Source of the DNA: Alnus glutinosa
Lineage: Eukaryota; Streptophyta; Magnoliopsida; Fagales; Betulaceae
Direction: 5' to 3'
Assembly (NCBI RefSeq): GCF_958979055.1
Contig: NC_084891.1
Coordinates: 5,980,501 to 6,044,500 of the forward strand
Length of the DNA stretch: 64,000 nucleotides
The notes under the pieces were generated by a model. The model was given only the letters and a program-made list of their open reading frames with translations, was not told the origin of the DNA and searched no databases. This document shows positions 46,571 to 59,800 of the stretch, in pieces (position 1 is the first letter of the stretch; each line of letters opens with the position of its first letter). A program made the translations under genes and the position numbers.

Positions 46571-49500
46571 ATGAATGTATGTATGTATGTATGTATGAAT
46601 GTCTTTGACTCTTTCCACTATCTGTGTCTCAAATATGACTGTGTAACGTTGGCAATCAGAAACCAGAGCAGAAGTATGCTAAACCACAAGAAATGTAGAA
46701 TACGTGGGAAATTCCAAGGATTTGCATGTGCTACTTCAACACCCACTTCGCAAAATGGTTTTTGCAGAAGGGATTTGGTGCTCTTCGGCCTATCTTCTTC
46801 ATTATCTATAATGTTACCATCTTTAGGTACGTTTAACGTTTAATTTGCTCTTTATTATCTATCCTGTTTGAAATTTCGTTAAAGATGTTCAAAAGTGCTT
46901 TTAAGTCTAGTTCGGTTTGTTTTTAGATTCTTTGTATACATTGAGAAATATAATAGGGACATTGACTTTCGATGTGAAAATTGGTGATTTTGTAAATTGA
47001 TTTTATTTTTTCAATGTTTAAGTTTATGGCTTCTTCTTTATTCTAAATTATGTCTGCTTTGTTGGGTTTTAGTTTCTGAAAAGACATCATATTAGCAAAG
47101 CCTCTCTTGCAGATTCTCTGGCAGAGGAAGAGTTGAAAATGGCTTCACTTGTTGATGATATAAATTCTTATTCTTATTTGTACCCAGTGGAGTTGCCATC
47201 TAAGAAGTTCCTCTTTAAATGGTAGGCCTTTTGCATCAAAATATGAAATTCTTATAGGTACTTCATTTAAACAAAAGAAAATCATGTGTTATTTTTTGTT
47301 TTTTCCAGGAAAATATTTTCGTCTTGAACTTATTATACTTTTTGAAGCATTTAAGGATGAATTGTAACACTTCTTTTTCTATGCCGTAAGATTAGAAAAG
47401 ATCATTTATAAGAAAAGATTCTCTCAATTTTGTCTCAGGCTCCATTAGTTTAATATATCTAACTATTGCTAAATTCCTTGACTGTTTTCAAAACCAGATA
47501 CTCCAAGTTCACCAATAGCACTCATTTTTTCTTTGTTTACAATAGTATAGGATTTCTATGTTGAGAACCTTTTGGGACAGTCTTTCCCAAAATTAAAATG
47601 CATCTGACATACTTTATACAAAAGCAAGCTAGTCATCTTCTTTATTTCTATTGTTCATCCTTAAATTGTAGGAACCTAACTCTTTTCATATATTTAAAGG
47701 GTGGAATCTAGGAAGCCAGAACGCTATTCGTCAGCTGCACCACTGTCTCGTAAGTGCATTTAGATTTTTTGGAACATCACTCAATGGTTGTTTTTATATC
47801 AATCTATATAGGAAAACATGACGCAATGAACACTGATCACCTATGTAATACTAACTTGATATTTTTTCTTTAATATCATACAGCTGATGCACGCCTGCGC
47901 ATTGTTTCGGAGCGTGTTGACATTATTGATAACCTCATCATATCTGTCTCGGTAACTTTTGATTTAACCATGTTGCTTGCTAAGTTAAATTCCTTTTGGT
48001 TATTTCTCAAGGTTAATGATTTTATTTCCTTTGATTCAGATAGGTCCCCCAAATTCACAGTTTATAAAAACAAAGGACAAGAAGACATGGACTGCAAAAG
48101 ATGTTGCTGATTCTGTTTTGTCTGACAAGTCTGCCTTGGTAATTGAGTCTGCCTGTCTCACATAAACTAGCACTTCAGTTTTAGGAAGCGCATTTGATTG
48201 GTCAGCTACTCCATCTAGAATCTTTTTCCCAAGGATTGCATTACAAGTCTTGAAGTTTTATAGGGCAACTTCAGTTTTTTGACCCATTTAATACATTAGA
48301 TTTTGACCTGGATCTTCCATAGGATTCAAAGACTCAATGAGTGTTAAAGTATTGAATAAATGATTAAATTTTTCTATTTTCTATTAGCTTAAGCTTGAAT
48401 AAATGATTAAATTTATTATTTTCTATTAGCTTAAGTTTTTAGGACAAATGGTAACTTAATATGGTATTAGAGCAAATGTCTTAAATTTTAACCTTATCTC
48501 TGTCATTCACCTCCTATATCAATTAAATATTCCACGTGTTGAACATCACTTAGTAAGGGAAAGTTTAAGCCCACACGTGAGGGAGGCTTTTAGAATATTA
48601 ATTAAATGATTAAATTCACATTTTCCTATTAGCTTAAGTTTTGGGGACAAGTGATGATTTAACAGTGTTGAGAGATCCCCTCTTACCTGCCAACCTCAAA
48701 AGGCCCTGTATGCTGATTGACCGGGTTTGTAAGTATGTGCATGCATATCAAGGTGTTTCAAAACAGAAAAGGAAGAAAAGCTAATATTGCCTTTTCATTG
48801 TTAAGAAGTAAAATCATGAGGACATTATATTTATACTGCTTACAAGTATGGAGTAAAAGGTTTGCTGGTTCAATTTCAGGAACAATAATGGACATTCTTC
48901 ATAATAGTAGTGCTTCTGCCATGATCTATCTTGTGGCTTGTCGCTTTCCCTTCCTTCCAAAAGCTTGAATCCTTTGAAGTTAATTCATTGGACTAATTTG
49001 CTACTATATCTTGCAGCGAGTCACCTCAAGTCAGCGCATGGCTGAGAGTTCGGTTCTTGATGCACATTCTAGTGAAGTAAGCTCTCAAAATTTGCTTCCA
49101 TTTATAGTTTTCCAACATTGAGCTGAATATGATAAAAAGAAAAATGACACAACTTATGCAGCCAAAAGTATCATTGAAAAATCTATATTTTTATGTCCTT
49201 GTATACATATAAATGTACATGACACATCCATTCACACATTCATGCATACATATATAGATGCATGCATACATATGTGTCTCCATGTATGTGTTTGTCTGTC
49301 TTAATGTGTGCAAGTAGAACTTGATCGGAGTTATTTGTTCCAGATTGATGGGGAGCCATACTGGTATTATGAGTACCTTGTTCGCAAATCACCTACAAAA
49401 ACTGTAAGTGTTTGTATCTTCAGTAGCAATTTCAATGCAAAAGTATGAGCACTCTGATATGGTTTTCAATGCTTCCGTCAAAATTCCCAGGCTCAAGAAG

Positions 49501-49849
49501 CAAACCTTTATCGACATTATGTTGCTTCAACAGCTGAACGAGATGGTATGACCGTATTATTTATCAGTTCTATTCTTTGTTATACATGTATAAAAACTTA
49601 GTAATGCCTTTTTTCGATTATGAGTTGTACTAATACAAACTTAATGTTGCCTTTGTTGATTATATATTCTACTGTTTTTTTTAATCCTGTTCTTGAAGCT
49701 TTCTTGAAATACACATCAAGCACTTGAAAGCATTGAAGTACAAGATTATAATTCTTGTACTTAAAAGATTTGCATGACTTGACAAAAACTGAATTGCAGG
49801 TTATTTTTACTCTCTAAATGCTTCAACCCTTAGCAGGCAGTGGAACAAG

Positions 49850-49921
<72 letters not shown>

Positions 49922-52538
49922 TGCAGGCATGCATCTATAAACATGACACACACATTGTTAGCATTATAATTCCTATCTACTTTATTTTTTGATGAATGAG
50001 TAAATATTTCATATATCAAACAATGAATTACAAGCAGTCTAGCAATTTAAGCTAGAAGACACAAGGAAACATCCAGTTTCCTAGACTCCAAACTAATAGT
50101 GTGAGCTATCCAAGCTAAGCAACACTAAAACAAAATACAATTGAAACAATACACTTTTTCAAATCCTCAAAGAGGGTAAGCTGAAAGACCATAAAACAAG
50201 CTCACTATTTCTCCTCTTCCAGCTACAATATCTTCTTCTAGCCGTCTCTCCAGACTAGTTTAAAGTAATTCCTATCTATTTTACTTGTGCAATGATGTTT
50301 ATATATATCCAAATTAGATGATAATATCTAGAGAGAATCTAATATACAAAAGTTACTGATGTGTGTTTTAATGAGTACTTGCAAGCGCACGAATCGTTTG
50401 CAATATAGTATGTGCAAGTGCGAGGTCAAATCCACAGGGAAATGGTCAAATGTTGGTGTCTTGTTTATTCAACCTCATTTTAACCTAGTTCCAAAAGTTT
50501 GAGGATTGATTCAAGAGTAAAAGACTAAATTAAAGAGATGAAATGAAATATGCAAATTAAAAGGAACTAAGGCTAAGGAATCTACCAAACCAAATCCAAC
50601 AACTCACACTCTTGGTTTCCACTTGAACACCCAAAGAACATTAAGCTTAGGGTGTCATTCAAGTTTCTCAACCACATACTCTAGAACCATTAAATGAATC
50701 CAACTCAAAGATAAATCACAAAAAGTACCCATTTGAAATCAAATCATCAAATGTATCCATTCAATGAACAAATCACAATGGATATCATCATTCAAACTGA
50801 TAAAACAATGTATCCATCGGTTGAAACACATTAAATGTCCTATATCTACCAACAACCACATTCATTGCAAAAGATAAAGCATTTAAATGAATGGAACTTG
50901 AATAACAAATATGATATATCATCAAATGTGCAAGTATTATAACAAGAGTGTGAGTGTCATCAATGGAAAGGTTTCATCCTCAACCTTAGTTGAGGTTACT
51001 AGCCTTCCATGACTAAGAACACCACAAGAAAATGAAGAACAACCATGGAAATAATAGGAAAGCTTTACAAAAAGAAAGTGTCTAAGAACAAAAGCTACTG
51101 GAATACACTACAAAATGCACGAAATTAAAACCTATCTACTGTTCTTTGAACTCTCCAACAAGGAGGCATGGCTATGGCTTTTATAGAAGGAAATTAGGGC
51201 TAGAAACCCATGTAAAATGACTCATCTAGCCCCCTCTAGGGTTCCTCTCTTGCTAGAGACAACCAAGAATACGAAACCAGCGTGTTCTGCTGCGAAAATC
51301 ATAGGGAGAACTGCTTTTTGTCATGGAGAAGCTCCTGATTGGGTGTTCTGGCGTGCTTCTGCAAAAGTAAGTTCTGGGAAATTTCGATCGATCGATCGAC
51401 TTCGGACAAAATTCGATCGATCGAATTTAAGTTCAATCGATCGAGTTCTTCAGAACTTCCGAATTTTCCAAGCAATTCCACATGAATTTTGCCATTTCTC
51501 ACTTATTAACCTACAAAACATAAAAAACACAAAAACTAACCAAAGCATCAGAAAATAACAAGGCTAAAGGTCTAACTAATGTAAATCAAGGGGTCTAAAT
51601 ACACAATATTTGGCACTCATCAGTTACTCTGCAGCAGTAATTACAAACTGTAATAGTGGTTAACAGCAAATTAACAATCACTTCATGTTGCATGTAAGAA
51701 ATCTGTCTCATTATTGGTCTTTCATGAGTTCTTGCTGGGATATGAACTCTGCAAAATCGCAATTGGGGTCAACCTTTTGGTTTTGGGGCATGCTGATAGT
51801 TTTTCCGTTCTTTTTATTTATTTATTTATTTTTCCCGCCAATTAAATGATCTATTGTTATCATCTTCTGCTCACTGATATCAACCAACTTACCGTTTTCC
51901 ATTTTGATTAAGCTTATTCTACACGTTTGCTCTAGGGAATAGATATGCTCCTGCTTGAAATGGGTTTTCTCAATTTTGGGAGTACTTAGACTTCAGTTGT
52001 TTAACATATTTATATTGCACTATTTTGATTTGCATAGCAATTGAAACATTTTATTTTTAGATAAAGTTTTCCTCCATCTCAGTTATTTAACTGACATTTG
52101 TCCTTAAAGTATCTGATTCTTACATGCAATTTTGAAAGTACTTATGTGCATTTTTAAAAATTCATGTGAGAATCGCATACATTAAGGACAGATGTACTAG
52201 GTTTGAGAAATTTCTTCCAACCCAATTTGAAAGAAACCGTCTTTTTTCTTCTTTCTTTTTTTATTTCTTTCGTTCTTCTTCTTTTTTATTATTTATTTTA
52301 TTTATTTATTTTTACTTATGTGATGTTTCTTAGTCTCTCCGACTCTATCTTTAAGTATTGAAAGAAAAAAGTGGCATTTATGTGAAGATGCCAATTAGGA
52401 ACTGAGCTTAACTGAAAATTGGCTTTTTATGTGATGCAGATGGGGCCTTTTCTGGAGAAAACTGTGGCTTCTTTTCGCCTTATTCCTCCCACGGAAAACT
52501 ATGTTCCTCCATACAAGGATCCATGGAGATTTTGGTGA
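46463..52538 (+). CDS. PPD5: PsbP domain-containing protein 5, chloroplast (PPD5, At5g11450-like)
   Basis: Ten exons join in phase: 46463-46826, 47113-47221, 47700-47749, 47884-47951, 48040-48138, 49017-49076, 49344-49403, 49491-49545, 49800-49849 and 52440-52538. From the first ATG this is 337 residues; from the ATG at 46571 it is 301, closer to the family's ~300. The N-terminus is Ser-rich and basic. It is followed by twin arginines (CRRDLVLFGLSSSLSIMLPS), as expected for a Tat-type thylakoid-lumen signal. The PsbP fold follows with SERVDIIDNLIISVS, KKTWTAKDVADSVLSD, GEPYWYYEYLVRKSPT and the end VPPYKDPWRFW. PPD proteins are lumenal PsbP relatives; the exact role of PPD5 is not clear from sequence. 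Intron 9 is 2.6 kb because of inserted elements. The exon 3 acceptor (TTTAAAG|G) is weak. Confidence 0.93.
46537..46601. repeat. Compound (TC)n-(ATGT)n microsatellite at the PPD5 N-terminus
   Basis: About sixteen TC units (46537-46568) are followed by an (ATGT)n-like run containing several ATGs. If translation begins at 46463, the repeat encodes a Ser-Leu run inside the transit peptide; if it begins at 46571, the TC run is 5' UTR. Confidence 0.9.
48342..48664 (+). mobile_element. Second TRIM copy, in PPD5 intron 5
   Basis: The LTR 1 region (48342-48461) carries an internal ~43-bp duplication of GAATAAATGATTAAATTT...TTAGCTTAAG. The PBS TGGTATTAGAGC (48462-48473) follows. A short interior containing CCACGTGTTGAAC, like that of the 31898 copy, leads to a degraded LTR 2 (~48588-48664). 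No TSD is recognisable. It is the same family and orientation as 31898-32166. Confidence 0.8.
49855..49921. repeat. Compound (TC)22-(AC)n microsatellite at the PPD5 exon 9 donor
   Basis: The repeat starts five bases into intron 9, directly after GGTAAG. It runs TC to 49898, then AC to 49921. Confidence 0.95.
49967..50283 (-). mobile_element. Non-LTR (LINE/SINE-type) insertion in PPD5 intron 9
   Basis: The insert 49985-50265 is flanked by an 18-bp direct repeat, TAATTCCTATCTAYTTTA (49967-49984, 50266-50283; one mismatch). The left end holds a short T run then GATGAATGAGTAAATATTTC, antisense of an A-tailed 3' end. There is no protein similarity in the 281 bp, so SINE versus truncated LINE is open. 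Confidence 0.8.
50352..51627. mobile_element. Solo LTR (~1.27 kb) with 5-bp TSD in PPD5 intron 9
   Basis: The segment 50357-51622 begins TGATGTGTGTTTTAATGAG and ends TTTGGCACTCATCA, flanked by GTTAC at 50352-50356 and 51623-51627. The phrases GCACGAATCGTTTGCAATATAG and CGAGGTCAAATCCACAGGGA near the left resemble leaders and LTRs of plant Ty3/gypsy-type elements. There is no PBS, PPT or pol. Near 51388-51442 it contains dense TCGATCGA words. Orientation is undetermined. Confidence 0.78.
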
Positions 52539-52992
52539 AACACTTAAATTTTGGTCGAAATACTCTATTGGTTCTTAAAACAATTTTAAGGTTAGCCATA
52601 GTTTCCTCAAGCTTGGCATTTTGTCTGAAATTAAGGAAATTGTTTTGAAAGGCATGAGAACATCTACCACATGTAAACATTAGTAGATTCTCTCCATTTC
52701 AAGCGATGTATACACTATTAAATCTATCTATAAAATCCAATCTTAATCATAAATGAATCATTTCTGTTTCACTTGAAATTGAAAGAATCTTAATCCAACT
52801 CAAATGTGTTTGGATAACGTTTGAGGGTCGTCGTTCACAAATTGGGTTACGGTAGAAAATACTTCTCCATTCAATGTCCCTAATAGTGGACGTGGTTTTG
52901 GATCACACAGATAAATGAGTCACAATTTATTGTCATACCAGGTAAAAGCTAATACAAACAATCACAGTTTACCATGGACTCTCCTACAGACC

Positions 52993-52993
<1 letters not shown>

Positions 52994-53035
<42 letters not shown>
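52994..53035. repeat. Uninterrupted A42 tract
   Basis: Forty-two As lie between CCC and TTGGGG downstream of PPD5. It could be the tail of an unrecognised plus-strand retrocopy or a homopolymer expansion. The length is a likely assembly error point. Confidence 0.9.
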
Positions 53036-53038
<3 letters not shown>

Positions 53039-53284
53039 GGGATAAAATTATAAATTGCCCACCTATAGCTAAAAGGAACTTATAAATTATCTTTCTTTTG
53101 GGAACCGACATTAAACTTTCATATGATTTGGACTAAAATAAAATTATCATTTATTTATTTTTGTTTCAATTTCATGCGTCACTGAAACATGAAATTTAAC
53201 CTTCTATTAACCCTAACCAAAACTTACTATTAACGGGGAGTTTTTAAAACTTATTGATGTAGTTTTGACGGTTGCGGGTTTTCT

Positions 53285-53440
53285 TAATATTAGGGTTTCC
53301 TCGATCATTGTATGTATTTCAACCACAAGATTCTCTGTCAATATTAATGGGGAGCTTAATGGCTATTTTCCGGGGAAGAGAGGTTTTCGCCAAGGTGACC
53401 CCATATTTTCCGCCTGATGCTTGAAACGAAAAATTTGGAG
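53285..53440 (+). pseudogene. LINE reverse transcriptase fragment
   Basis: One short frame reads STTRFSVNINGELNGYFPG followed by KRGFRQGDPIFSA and a stop. This is the RT block that includes the G-x-RQGDP signature, also seen near 1600. The flanks give no further RT blocks, so only this piece remains. It lies between the convergent PPD5 and TIC236 genes. Confidence 0.75.
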
Positions 53441-53887
53441 AAAGGGAAGTGGCCAGAATGCTAAATGTCATGATTTATTAAAAGATACACATAATTTAGG
53501 AGAACCATTAATTGGGACGAAAAATGTTTTACCGACGATTTCCAAAAGACATGAAGATGATTTGTGATTATCCCAAATTACAAGAAGATAGTTTATAATT
53601 TTCCCAAAACCTAAATCAAGCAAAAATTACTTTCCTTGATGCTTAAACTTTGTACAAAGTATGACAGCCTAAATATGAACAAAGCTCATTCATTTTTGAG
53701 CAAAGAATATGATAGCATCTACCTTTACAATAACTATACGTCTATACATGAAAAAAAAAAAATGCTACCCTTTTCCTCTCTCATTTAGAAAAAAAGCGGG
53801 CGGGGGTGGAAAATCGACCGTGCCAATGACTACCAGAGGTTCCATCTGCATGGCAAATGTTTTAGCCGGCAGAGCATGGCCGGTGGG

Positions 53888-56800
53888 TCAATCCTGTGAT
53901 GTAGCAGAATATTCAAAGAGAAGGCGATTGGATGGAGCAGATTGTAGGAGCACTCGCAAGCGGCTTGTTAGCTGGTAGATCAAGGTCCACTGCATTGCCA
54001 TCTCTGAGTCCTTCATCTGCCTAACAATGGAGGCCTAGGAAAAAACATAACGAGGGGAAGTAAAAATAAGAAGATAGCAGATGCTTTAAATCATAATAAA
54101 CAAATTCAAGGAAAATAACAACTAAAATCTGCATTTCTTCTCAACATTAATCAAACAGAAAATTAGAGCATCTTAGTCCACCAAAACAGACCAACCTTCA
54201 TTCTATGAGATCCCCCTCCTCTCCCAGGGGCAAAACCAACCAAACAGATATCAAGCTGTTCTTTTGGCCAAAAAATGGATATCAAGTTTCTTTTTGGACA
54301 AAAAAGGTTATTAAGGTACAAAATACAACTATCCAGTCAAAATGTTAATGCGAGGGCCTTTATAATACAATGAACGGAAAGGAAGGGTTCACTTTCTTCT
54401 ACTTCATGATAATCTAATATTTTTATAATTTGCCCCCCTAATTGTCAATAATCCAACTGTAATGATTTACCTTTTAACAAAATTAGAATTATCAGTTTAA
54501 AAAATGTGAAAATTTCAATGAAAGGTAAGAGTTTCAAGATAACCTGAAGGCGTTTCCCTAGCTGGACTTCAACCTCAGTACCAAACGAAATATTATTGGC
54601 CAGAGATTTGAGAGGATCAACTGTAGGATCAACAGAGAGCAAACTAGGGATCTGTGGTGCATATACTAGCCTCCACCTAGCCTGGCCAAATTCTCCCTTT
54701 CCTTCAATTCTGGGCATTAATGTTTCAAGTGTCGCAGTTGCAAGTTTTTTGAATGCAAGCTGGCCATCACCTTCCAAAATGGACTCTGCCAATTGACTCT
54801 CAACGAATCTAGCAGCCTGTGTCGATGGAAAAGATTGATGAGATCAAATCGCCTAAAGTCTAAAAAACATGACAAACAATTTAATCCAAATTTCAAAATT
54901 GCAATGATAAACTAAAGTGGACATCTAAGGGAAATCATGAATGGTTTGGATGTGGGTTCCACCAAGTGGCATCTACCAGCCCAAAATACCTAGCGGCATG
55001 TAGATTTGGTAGACAACAAGAACAGAATTGCACAGAGAAATTGCCCACACCCACTACGCTAAATTTAAGTACATTTTTGCATCCACAAAGAAAACTTTCA
55101 AAACACGGGGAAATTGGAAAATCAGGTTTGACAATATGTTTGGCAGCAGTGTATGTCTTGATCTTTAATTTGTTATCAGTTCATATATCTTTAGATATGC
55201 AAACTAAAAAATTATTATTCAAAAGTGAAAATTGTCATGATATCCTCTTATCTTCTTTTTATTTTTAACACTTTTGATGTATCATGGTCTTGGCATATTC
55301 TGAACACTTAACAAGTGCATGCATAATGCAATATGAAAATAATTCATGGGGTCAAAGGTTTTATAGCTTAAGTTCCAGAATCACTGTCTGCTTAACATTA
55401 ATGGAAGAAAACTGGAAATTCACACCCAACTGGAGTATTAGATGTTACCTCAATAGGTGATAGTACATCCTGTTCCACAGAACGAGTTGAGGTTACCACC
55501 AGTTTGTCCTGCCAATTGCTGGATCGACTTTGAATTCTGAATTGCCACTCAGATCCAACCAAAGCTAAATCTAGCATTGGATCTAGTCCATACTCAGGCT
55601 CAAACTTTGCTACATTTAGATGCTCTCGCTTAAGCCTCACCTGAATTTGTAAAGGTCAACATCACATTTTCACCAAAAAAGAAAAAGTCAGCCCATAGAA
55701 AAACCAAGATAATAAGCAGTGCAAAAGAAAATTTGCACTCAAAGAGAAGAAAACATAGGGCTCACCTGAGTTGCCACAAGATTCACATCACCATTTTCAA
55801 ATGTTAAAATGCCTTTAGGTTCTATCCGTTTCGGATGAGCTAGGCCATTTAGCTCAAGCTCTCCACTAACAGCAAAATTCAGAATCAAAGGATAAACTAT
55901 CCTCAACTCCGGTCCTAGAACAAGCTTCAAATCACTGAGGCGGATATCAACATTTGGTTTGATGTTCACTTGCTCCATTTCCTTTTCAACTTCAGATGAT
56001 TTAACTGCCAACGTGCAAAAACAATCAATGTAAACAAAACAAAGATTGCAAAATAACAACATGAAATGTTGATAAGTTTATATGTATTCATTCAAAACCC
56101 ATAACACAAAATTCTCAAATTATCCCCAAAAATTTGATCCTACTGCTATGTTTATTTCAAATCCATGAATTTAATCTCTGATACATCGATATTAATTCTT
56201 AATTCTTTGGTACAAAATTGACCCAAACCATTCAAAAACAAAACCAGAGCAGAAATATGAAAGAAAGAACACACAAGAATTTGAATTATATCTAAGTTTA
56301 GCTTGGCTAACTTTCAAATATTAACTTCCTACATTTCAATTGAATTCCAATCAAAAGCCCAATTTTAATATGGAGGAGCAAACAGATATATCATTTTTGA
56401 CCAATCCTAGTTTGGATACAGAAAAAAAAAAAAAAAAAAAAAAACGTGGCCACTAACATAAAAGTTTCACATATCACAGTGAAACTTATGACATACTAAC
56501 GTATCACCTGAGGGTTGGGGGAATTTGGTCCATGAAGTAGCAGGTTCTGAACTGAAAAACCGTGAAACATATCTTGAAGCAACTGCATGATTGACGCCAC
56601 TACTAGAAAGCTGGGACTGATTCGATGCCAATCTATTAAAATGAGCAGCTCCACTACCCTTATCATGGGGTAGATATGCTTCTCCATGACTCAATTTAAT
56701 ATTCCCAGAAATGGTTGGTTGCAATATAGAACCAGTTATTTGCATCTGAGTGTCAACCTGGCCACTGTAATTTCAGCAGGATGTTAGTTCTGTATGGGCA

Positions 56801-59800
56801 AGATGAATAAAGAAAAGCAGTTATAAAGAAATTAAAGGAAAAAAAACTAGGGATTATAAGCTCAGCTGTGAAAGAATATAATCAACATTTATAAAGAATA
56901 GATATCTTATTTCTATTTTCGGATAGTGACCACAAAACAAAAACCAACACATGGCCAGGAAAAATGTCATTAAAAGTAAAACATGAACAGAGGAACCATG
57001 AACATATATACCCAAAATTAGGTTAACATCAATGCTATCAATGAGGTAGAACATATGCTTTGTGAAGGTCTTTATGTTAGAAATTACAGTTATAAACCTT
57101 AGAATATTCTTTGCCCGTACTTCCAGAACTTCACATTTCAAGTCAATTTTATCACCAAGGGATGCTTCACTGGTTCTGAGTGGCAGATTCCCTTTCACAA
57201 ACAGCTTTCCCCTTCTGCTCACCCTACTATCCAACGACGTGATGCATAACCTATTTGATTTCACATGAACAGTGCCACCAAAGTTTGTGAGTGGTTTTCG
57301 GAGTACAGGTGAAGATATAGACGCCCTGTGGAATGACGCAGATCCATCGAGCACTGGTTGTTCAACTGTACCTCGCACCTATTTATTTGAAACATATCAC
57401 AAACCTTAGGAAAGTAAAGTCTATCAAATTTCTTTAAAGTGCAATTTTACAAAAAAATTGTTTGAAAGCATAAGTCTATAGATAAAATAAGCCCATAGAG
57501 AGTGTCTCTAACTTGGCCCACCTGGAGCATAATTTCAGCATTGCCATGAAGCCAATTAGCATAAGGAGATAAAGCTGTTAACAACATCATGCCCCCATCT
57601 TTAATATCAGCATCAACTCTAACTTCTCCTACATCTAAAATGTTCCAGTTTAAACCTTTAAGGCTTTCTGCTAACTGAGTATCCCAACCTTCTTCATTTC
57701 TATCTCTAGAAACTTTCTTTTCACTGGCTTCATCAGCAGACCCTGTACCCCTTTCTTTCAACCAACCGGGGAACCAAGCTGCTCCACTTTTATCTGTTTC
57801 AGTGTCTTCTTCCGAAAGGACAAAAGTAACAGGGATACTTCCTTGAATGTGCACATGACCATTTTGAATGATAGGTTCAAATTTTGCATTGAATAGAAAA
57901 CGACTGGTCGAGGTCAGGGAAGCAACAATTTCGGCACGTCCAAGATCAATTCCCCCTATGGCACCATCAAGGAGCCTTACTTGCACATCACATTCTGGTC
58001 TTGCGAGACTCCCTCTGAGATCTCCTTCCATGTGCAATATACCCCTAATTGGTGCCAACAATTGCCGCAAAGAATGAACAGCATCACTAGCTGAAGATTC
58101 AATGACCTGAACGAACGTAGGGACTAGACTAACAGGAAAATTTAGAACAGCAAAATGAAGATTGGTTTTAGGCCCTAACAAAGTCCCATCGGCATGGATT
58201 GTGGCATTATCATTCTGGATAAAAATTCTGTCAAGGCGCAAACCATCATCGTTGCTGTATGCACCAACTGCCAAAACACGCTGAGTTTTATAGGTTCCCC
58301 ACTCCCAGTCCTCCCCGTGAAAGTCAAATTCTGCCTGATAATATACACAATAACATATCAGATGACAAAATTGGAAGCCAAAGAAGTCCAGAAAAGTTAG
58401 AAAACATTAATGAGAGCAATAAAATGACAAGATATCTTCCCCAGAGAATATAAAATCATCATAGGATTTTTATTTTTATTTTTTTTTATTTTTTTATTTA
58501 TTTATTTTTTTTTTTTTTGTGGGGTGGGGGGCGCAATGGTGCTGGAGAGTGTAAAAGAATACAAGAAAAGAGCTTCCAAAGGGAGCCTCAGAGATCCAAG
58601 CGACCGCCTAGGAACTTAAAGCGATTTGCCATATCAAAAATACCTAAAGATCTAATGCTCTACAATGCATGTGTGCCTGAGGCAGAATAGTAAACAACTT
58701 CAGACATGTAAAAAGCGTAGACTGCAGAGACGTGCGCGCGCACACATATATGGATACACAAACACACACATTCATGCAATGGAAATGCAGGGTAATGCCT
58801 GCCAGATCAAAAGTCAGATTTAAAAAGATAGACTGCCAAAAAGAACGGAAATTTTAACACGTAATTTTCTTCAAGTTAGATAAGTATAACTGGGACTAAC
58901 AACTAATAACTACTCTGTACTAATGAGTAATATTTACAGTGGTTGTAAAATGAGAAGTGTACAACAGGACCTCATTACTCCTAACATAGGTTTTTATGCA
59001 CCCCAACATCTGATGGTCCAGAAGGTAATGCACTTTTGGCAGTCTACATTTAAACATGAACTTCTTTCAAAAAATACACCTATGATATTTGAACAAGGAT
59101 CTAAAGATATCTACCATTGTGTCCCCATTGCCTCCACCACTTGCATCAAGAGAGCCACGCCAGCGACCTTTAAGTTCAGCCAAACCTGGAAGACTTTCTT
59201 CGAGAATAACTTCACTTGATGAAGTGTAATGTCCCTGTATAACCTGTAATTTTATACAGCTGTTAAAACAATAAAAACATGAAATTTTGAGGCTTGGATA
59301 TTTTGTATACTGTTCATCTTATTACCAATAAGAAGGTAAGAAAAAATTCTAACAGGATTTTACGAGTATAAAGTATTGGAGCTTTTGATGAGAAGTGAAT
59401 AAATGGTGTTTAATCAACAGAGTACCTCAAGCAGTTCTTGAAGATTTTCAGTATATAATCCCGCTGACTGCAAACTCTGGATAAATATGTCCTGCATACA
59501 GGTGTCAGACATGCACAATCAGGATTCTCTTCTCTTTTCACAATCAGGATTCTTTAATGTCCTGGGTGAAGGATATTAAAGAATGTAAAATACGAAATGC
59601 AAAAATGAGGAAAATTTCTTTATTTTGCCTTCGTTTTTTATTTATTTCACGCAGATATATGCTACTAAGCAATGCCCAGATGATTATTGTGATATATATT
59701 CATCTCCAACAAATTTAAGTGGAATACAACCTTTGATCTGGAACGAACAGCAGGATCCGTGATTCTAGAAAGAAGTCTGCCAAGTGGAAGCATCTCGGCA

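Noticed and set aside
52070..52245. A possible MITE with ends TTTCCTCCATCTCAG and AGAAATTTCTTCCAACC, similar to pieces near 31190 and 37227
   Set aside because: Arms are only loosely complementary and no TSD was found, so it was not annotated as a bounded element.
58730..58765. Alternating purine-pyrimidine tract (GTGCGCGCGCACACATATATG) as a Z-DNA regulatory site
   Set aside because: It is short, deep inside a TIC236 intron, and has no supporting context.
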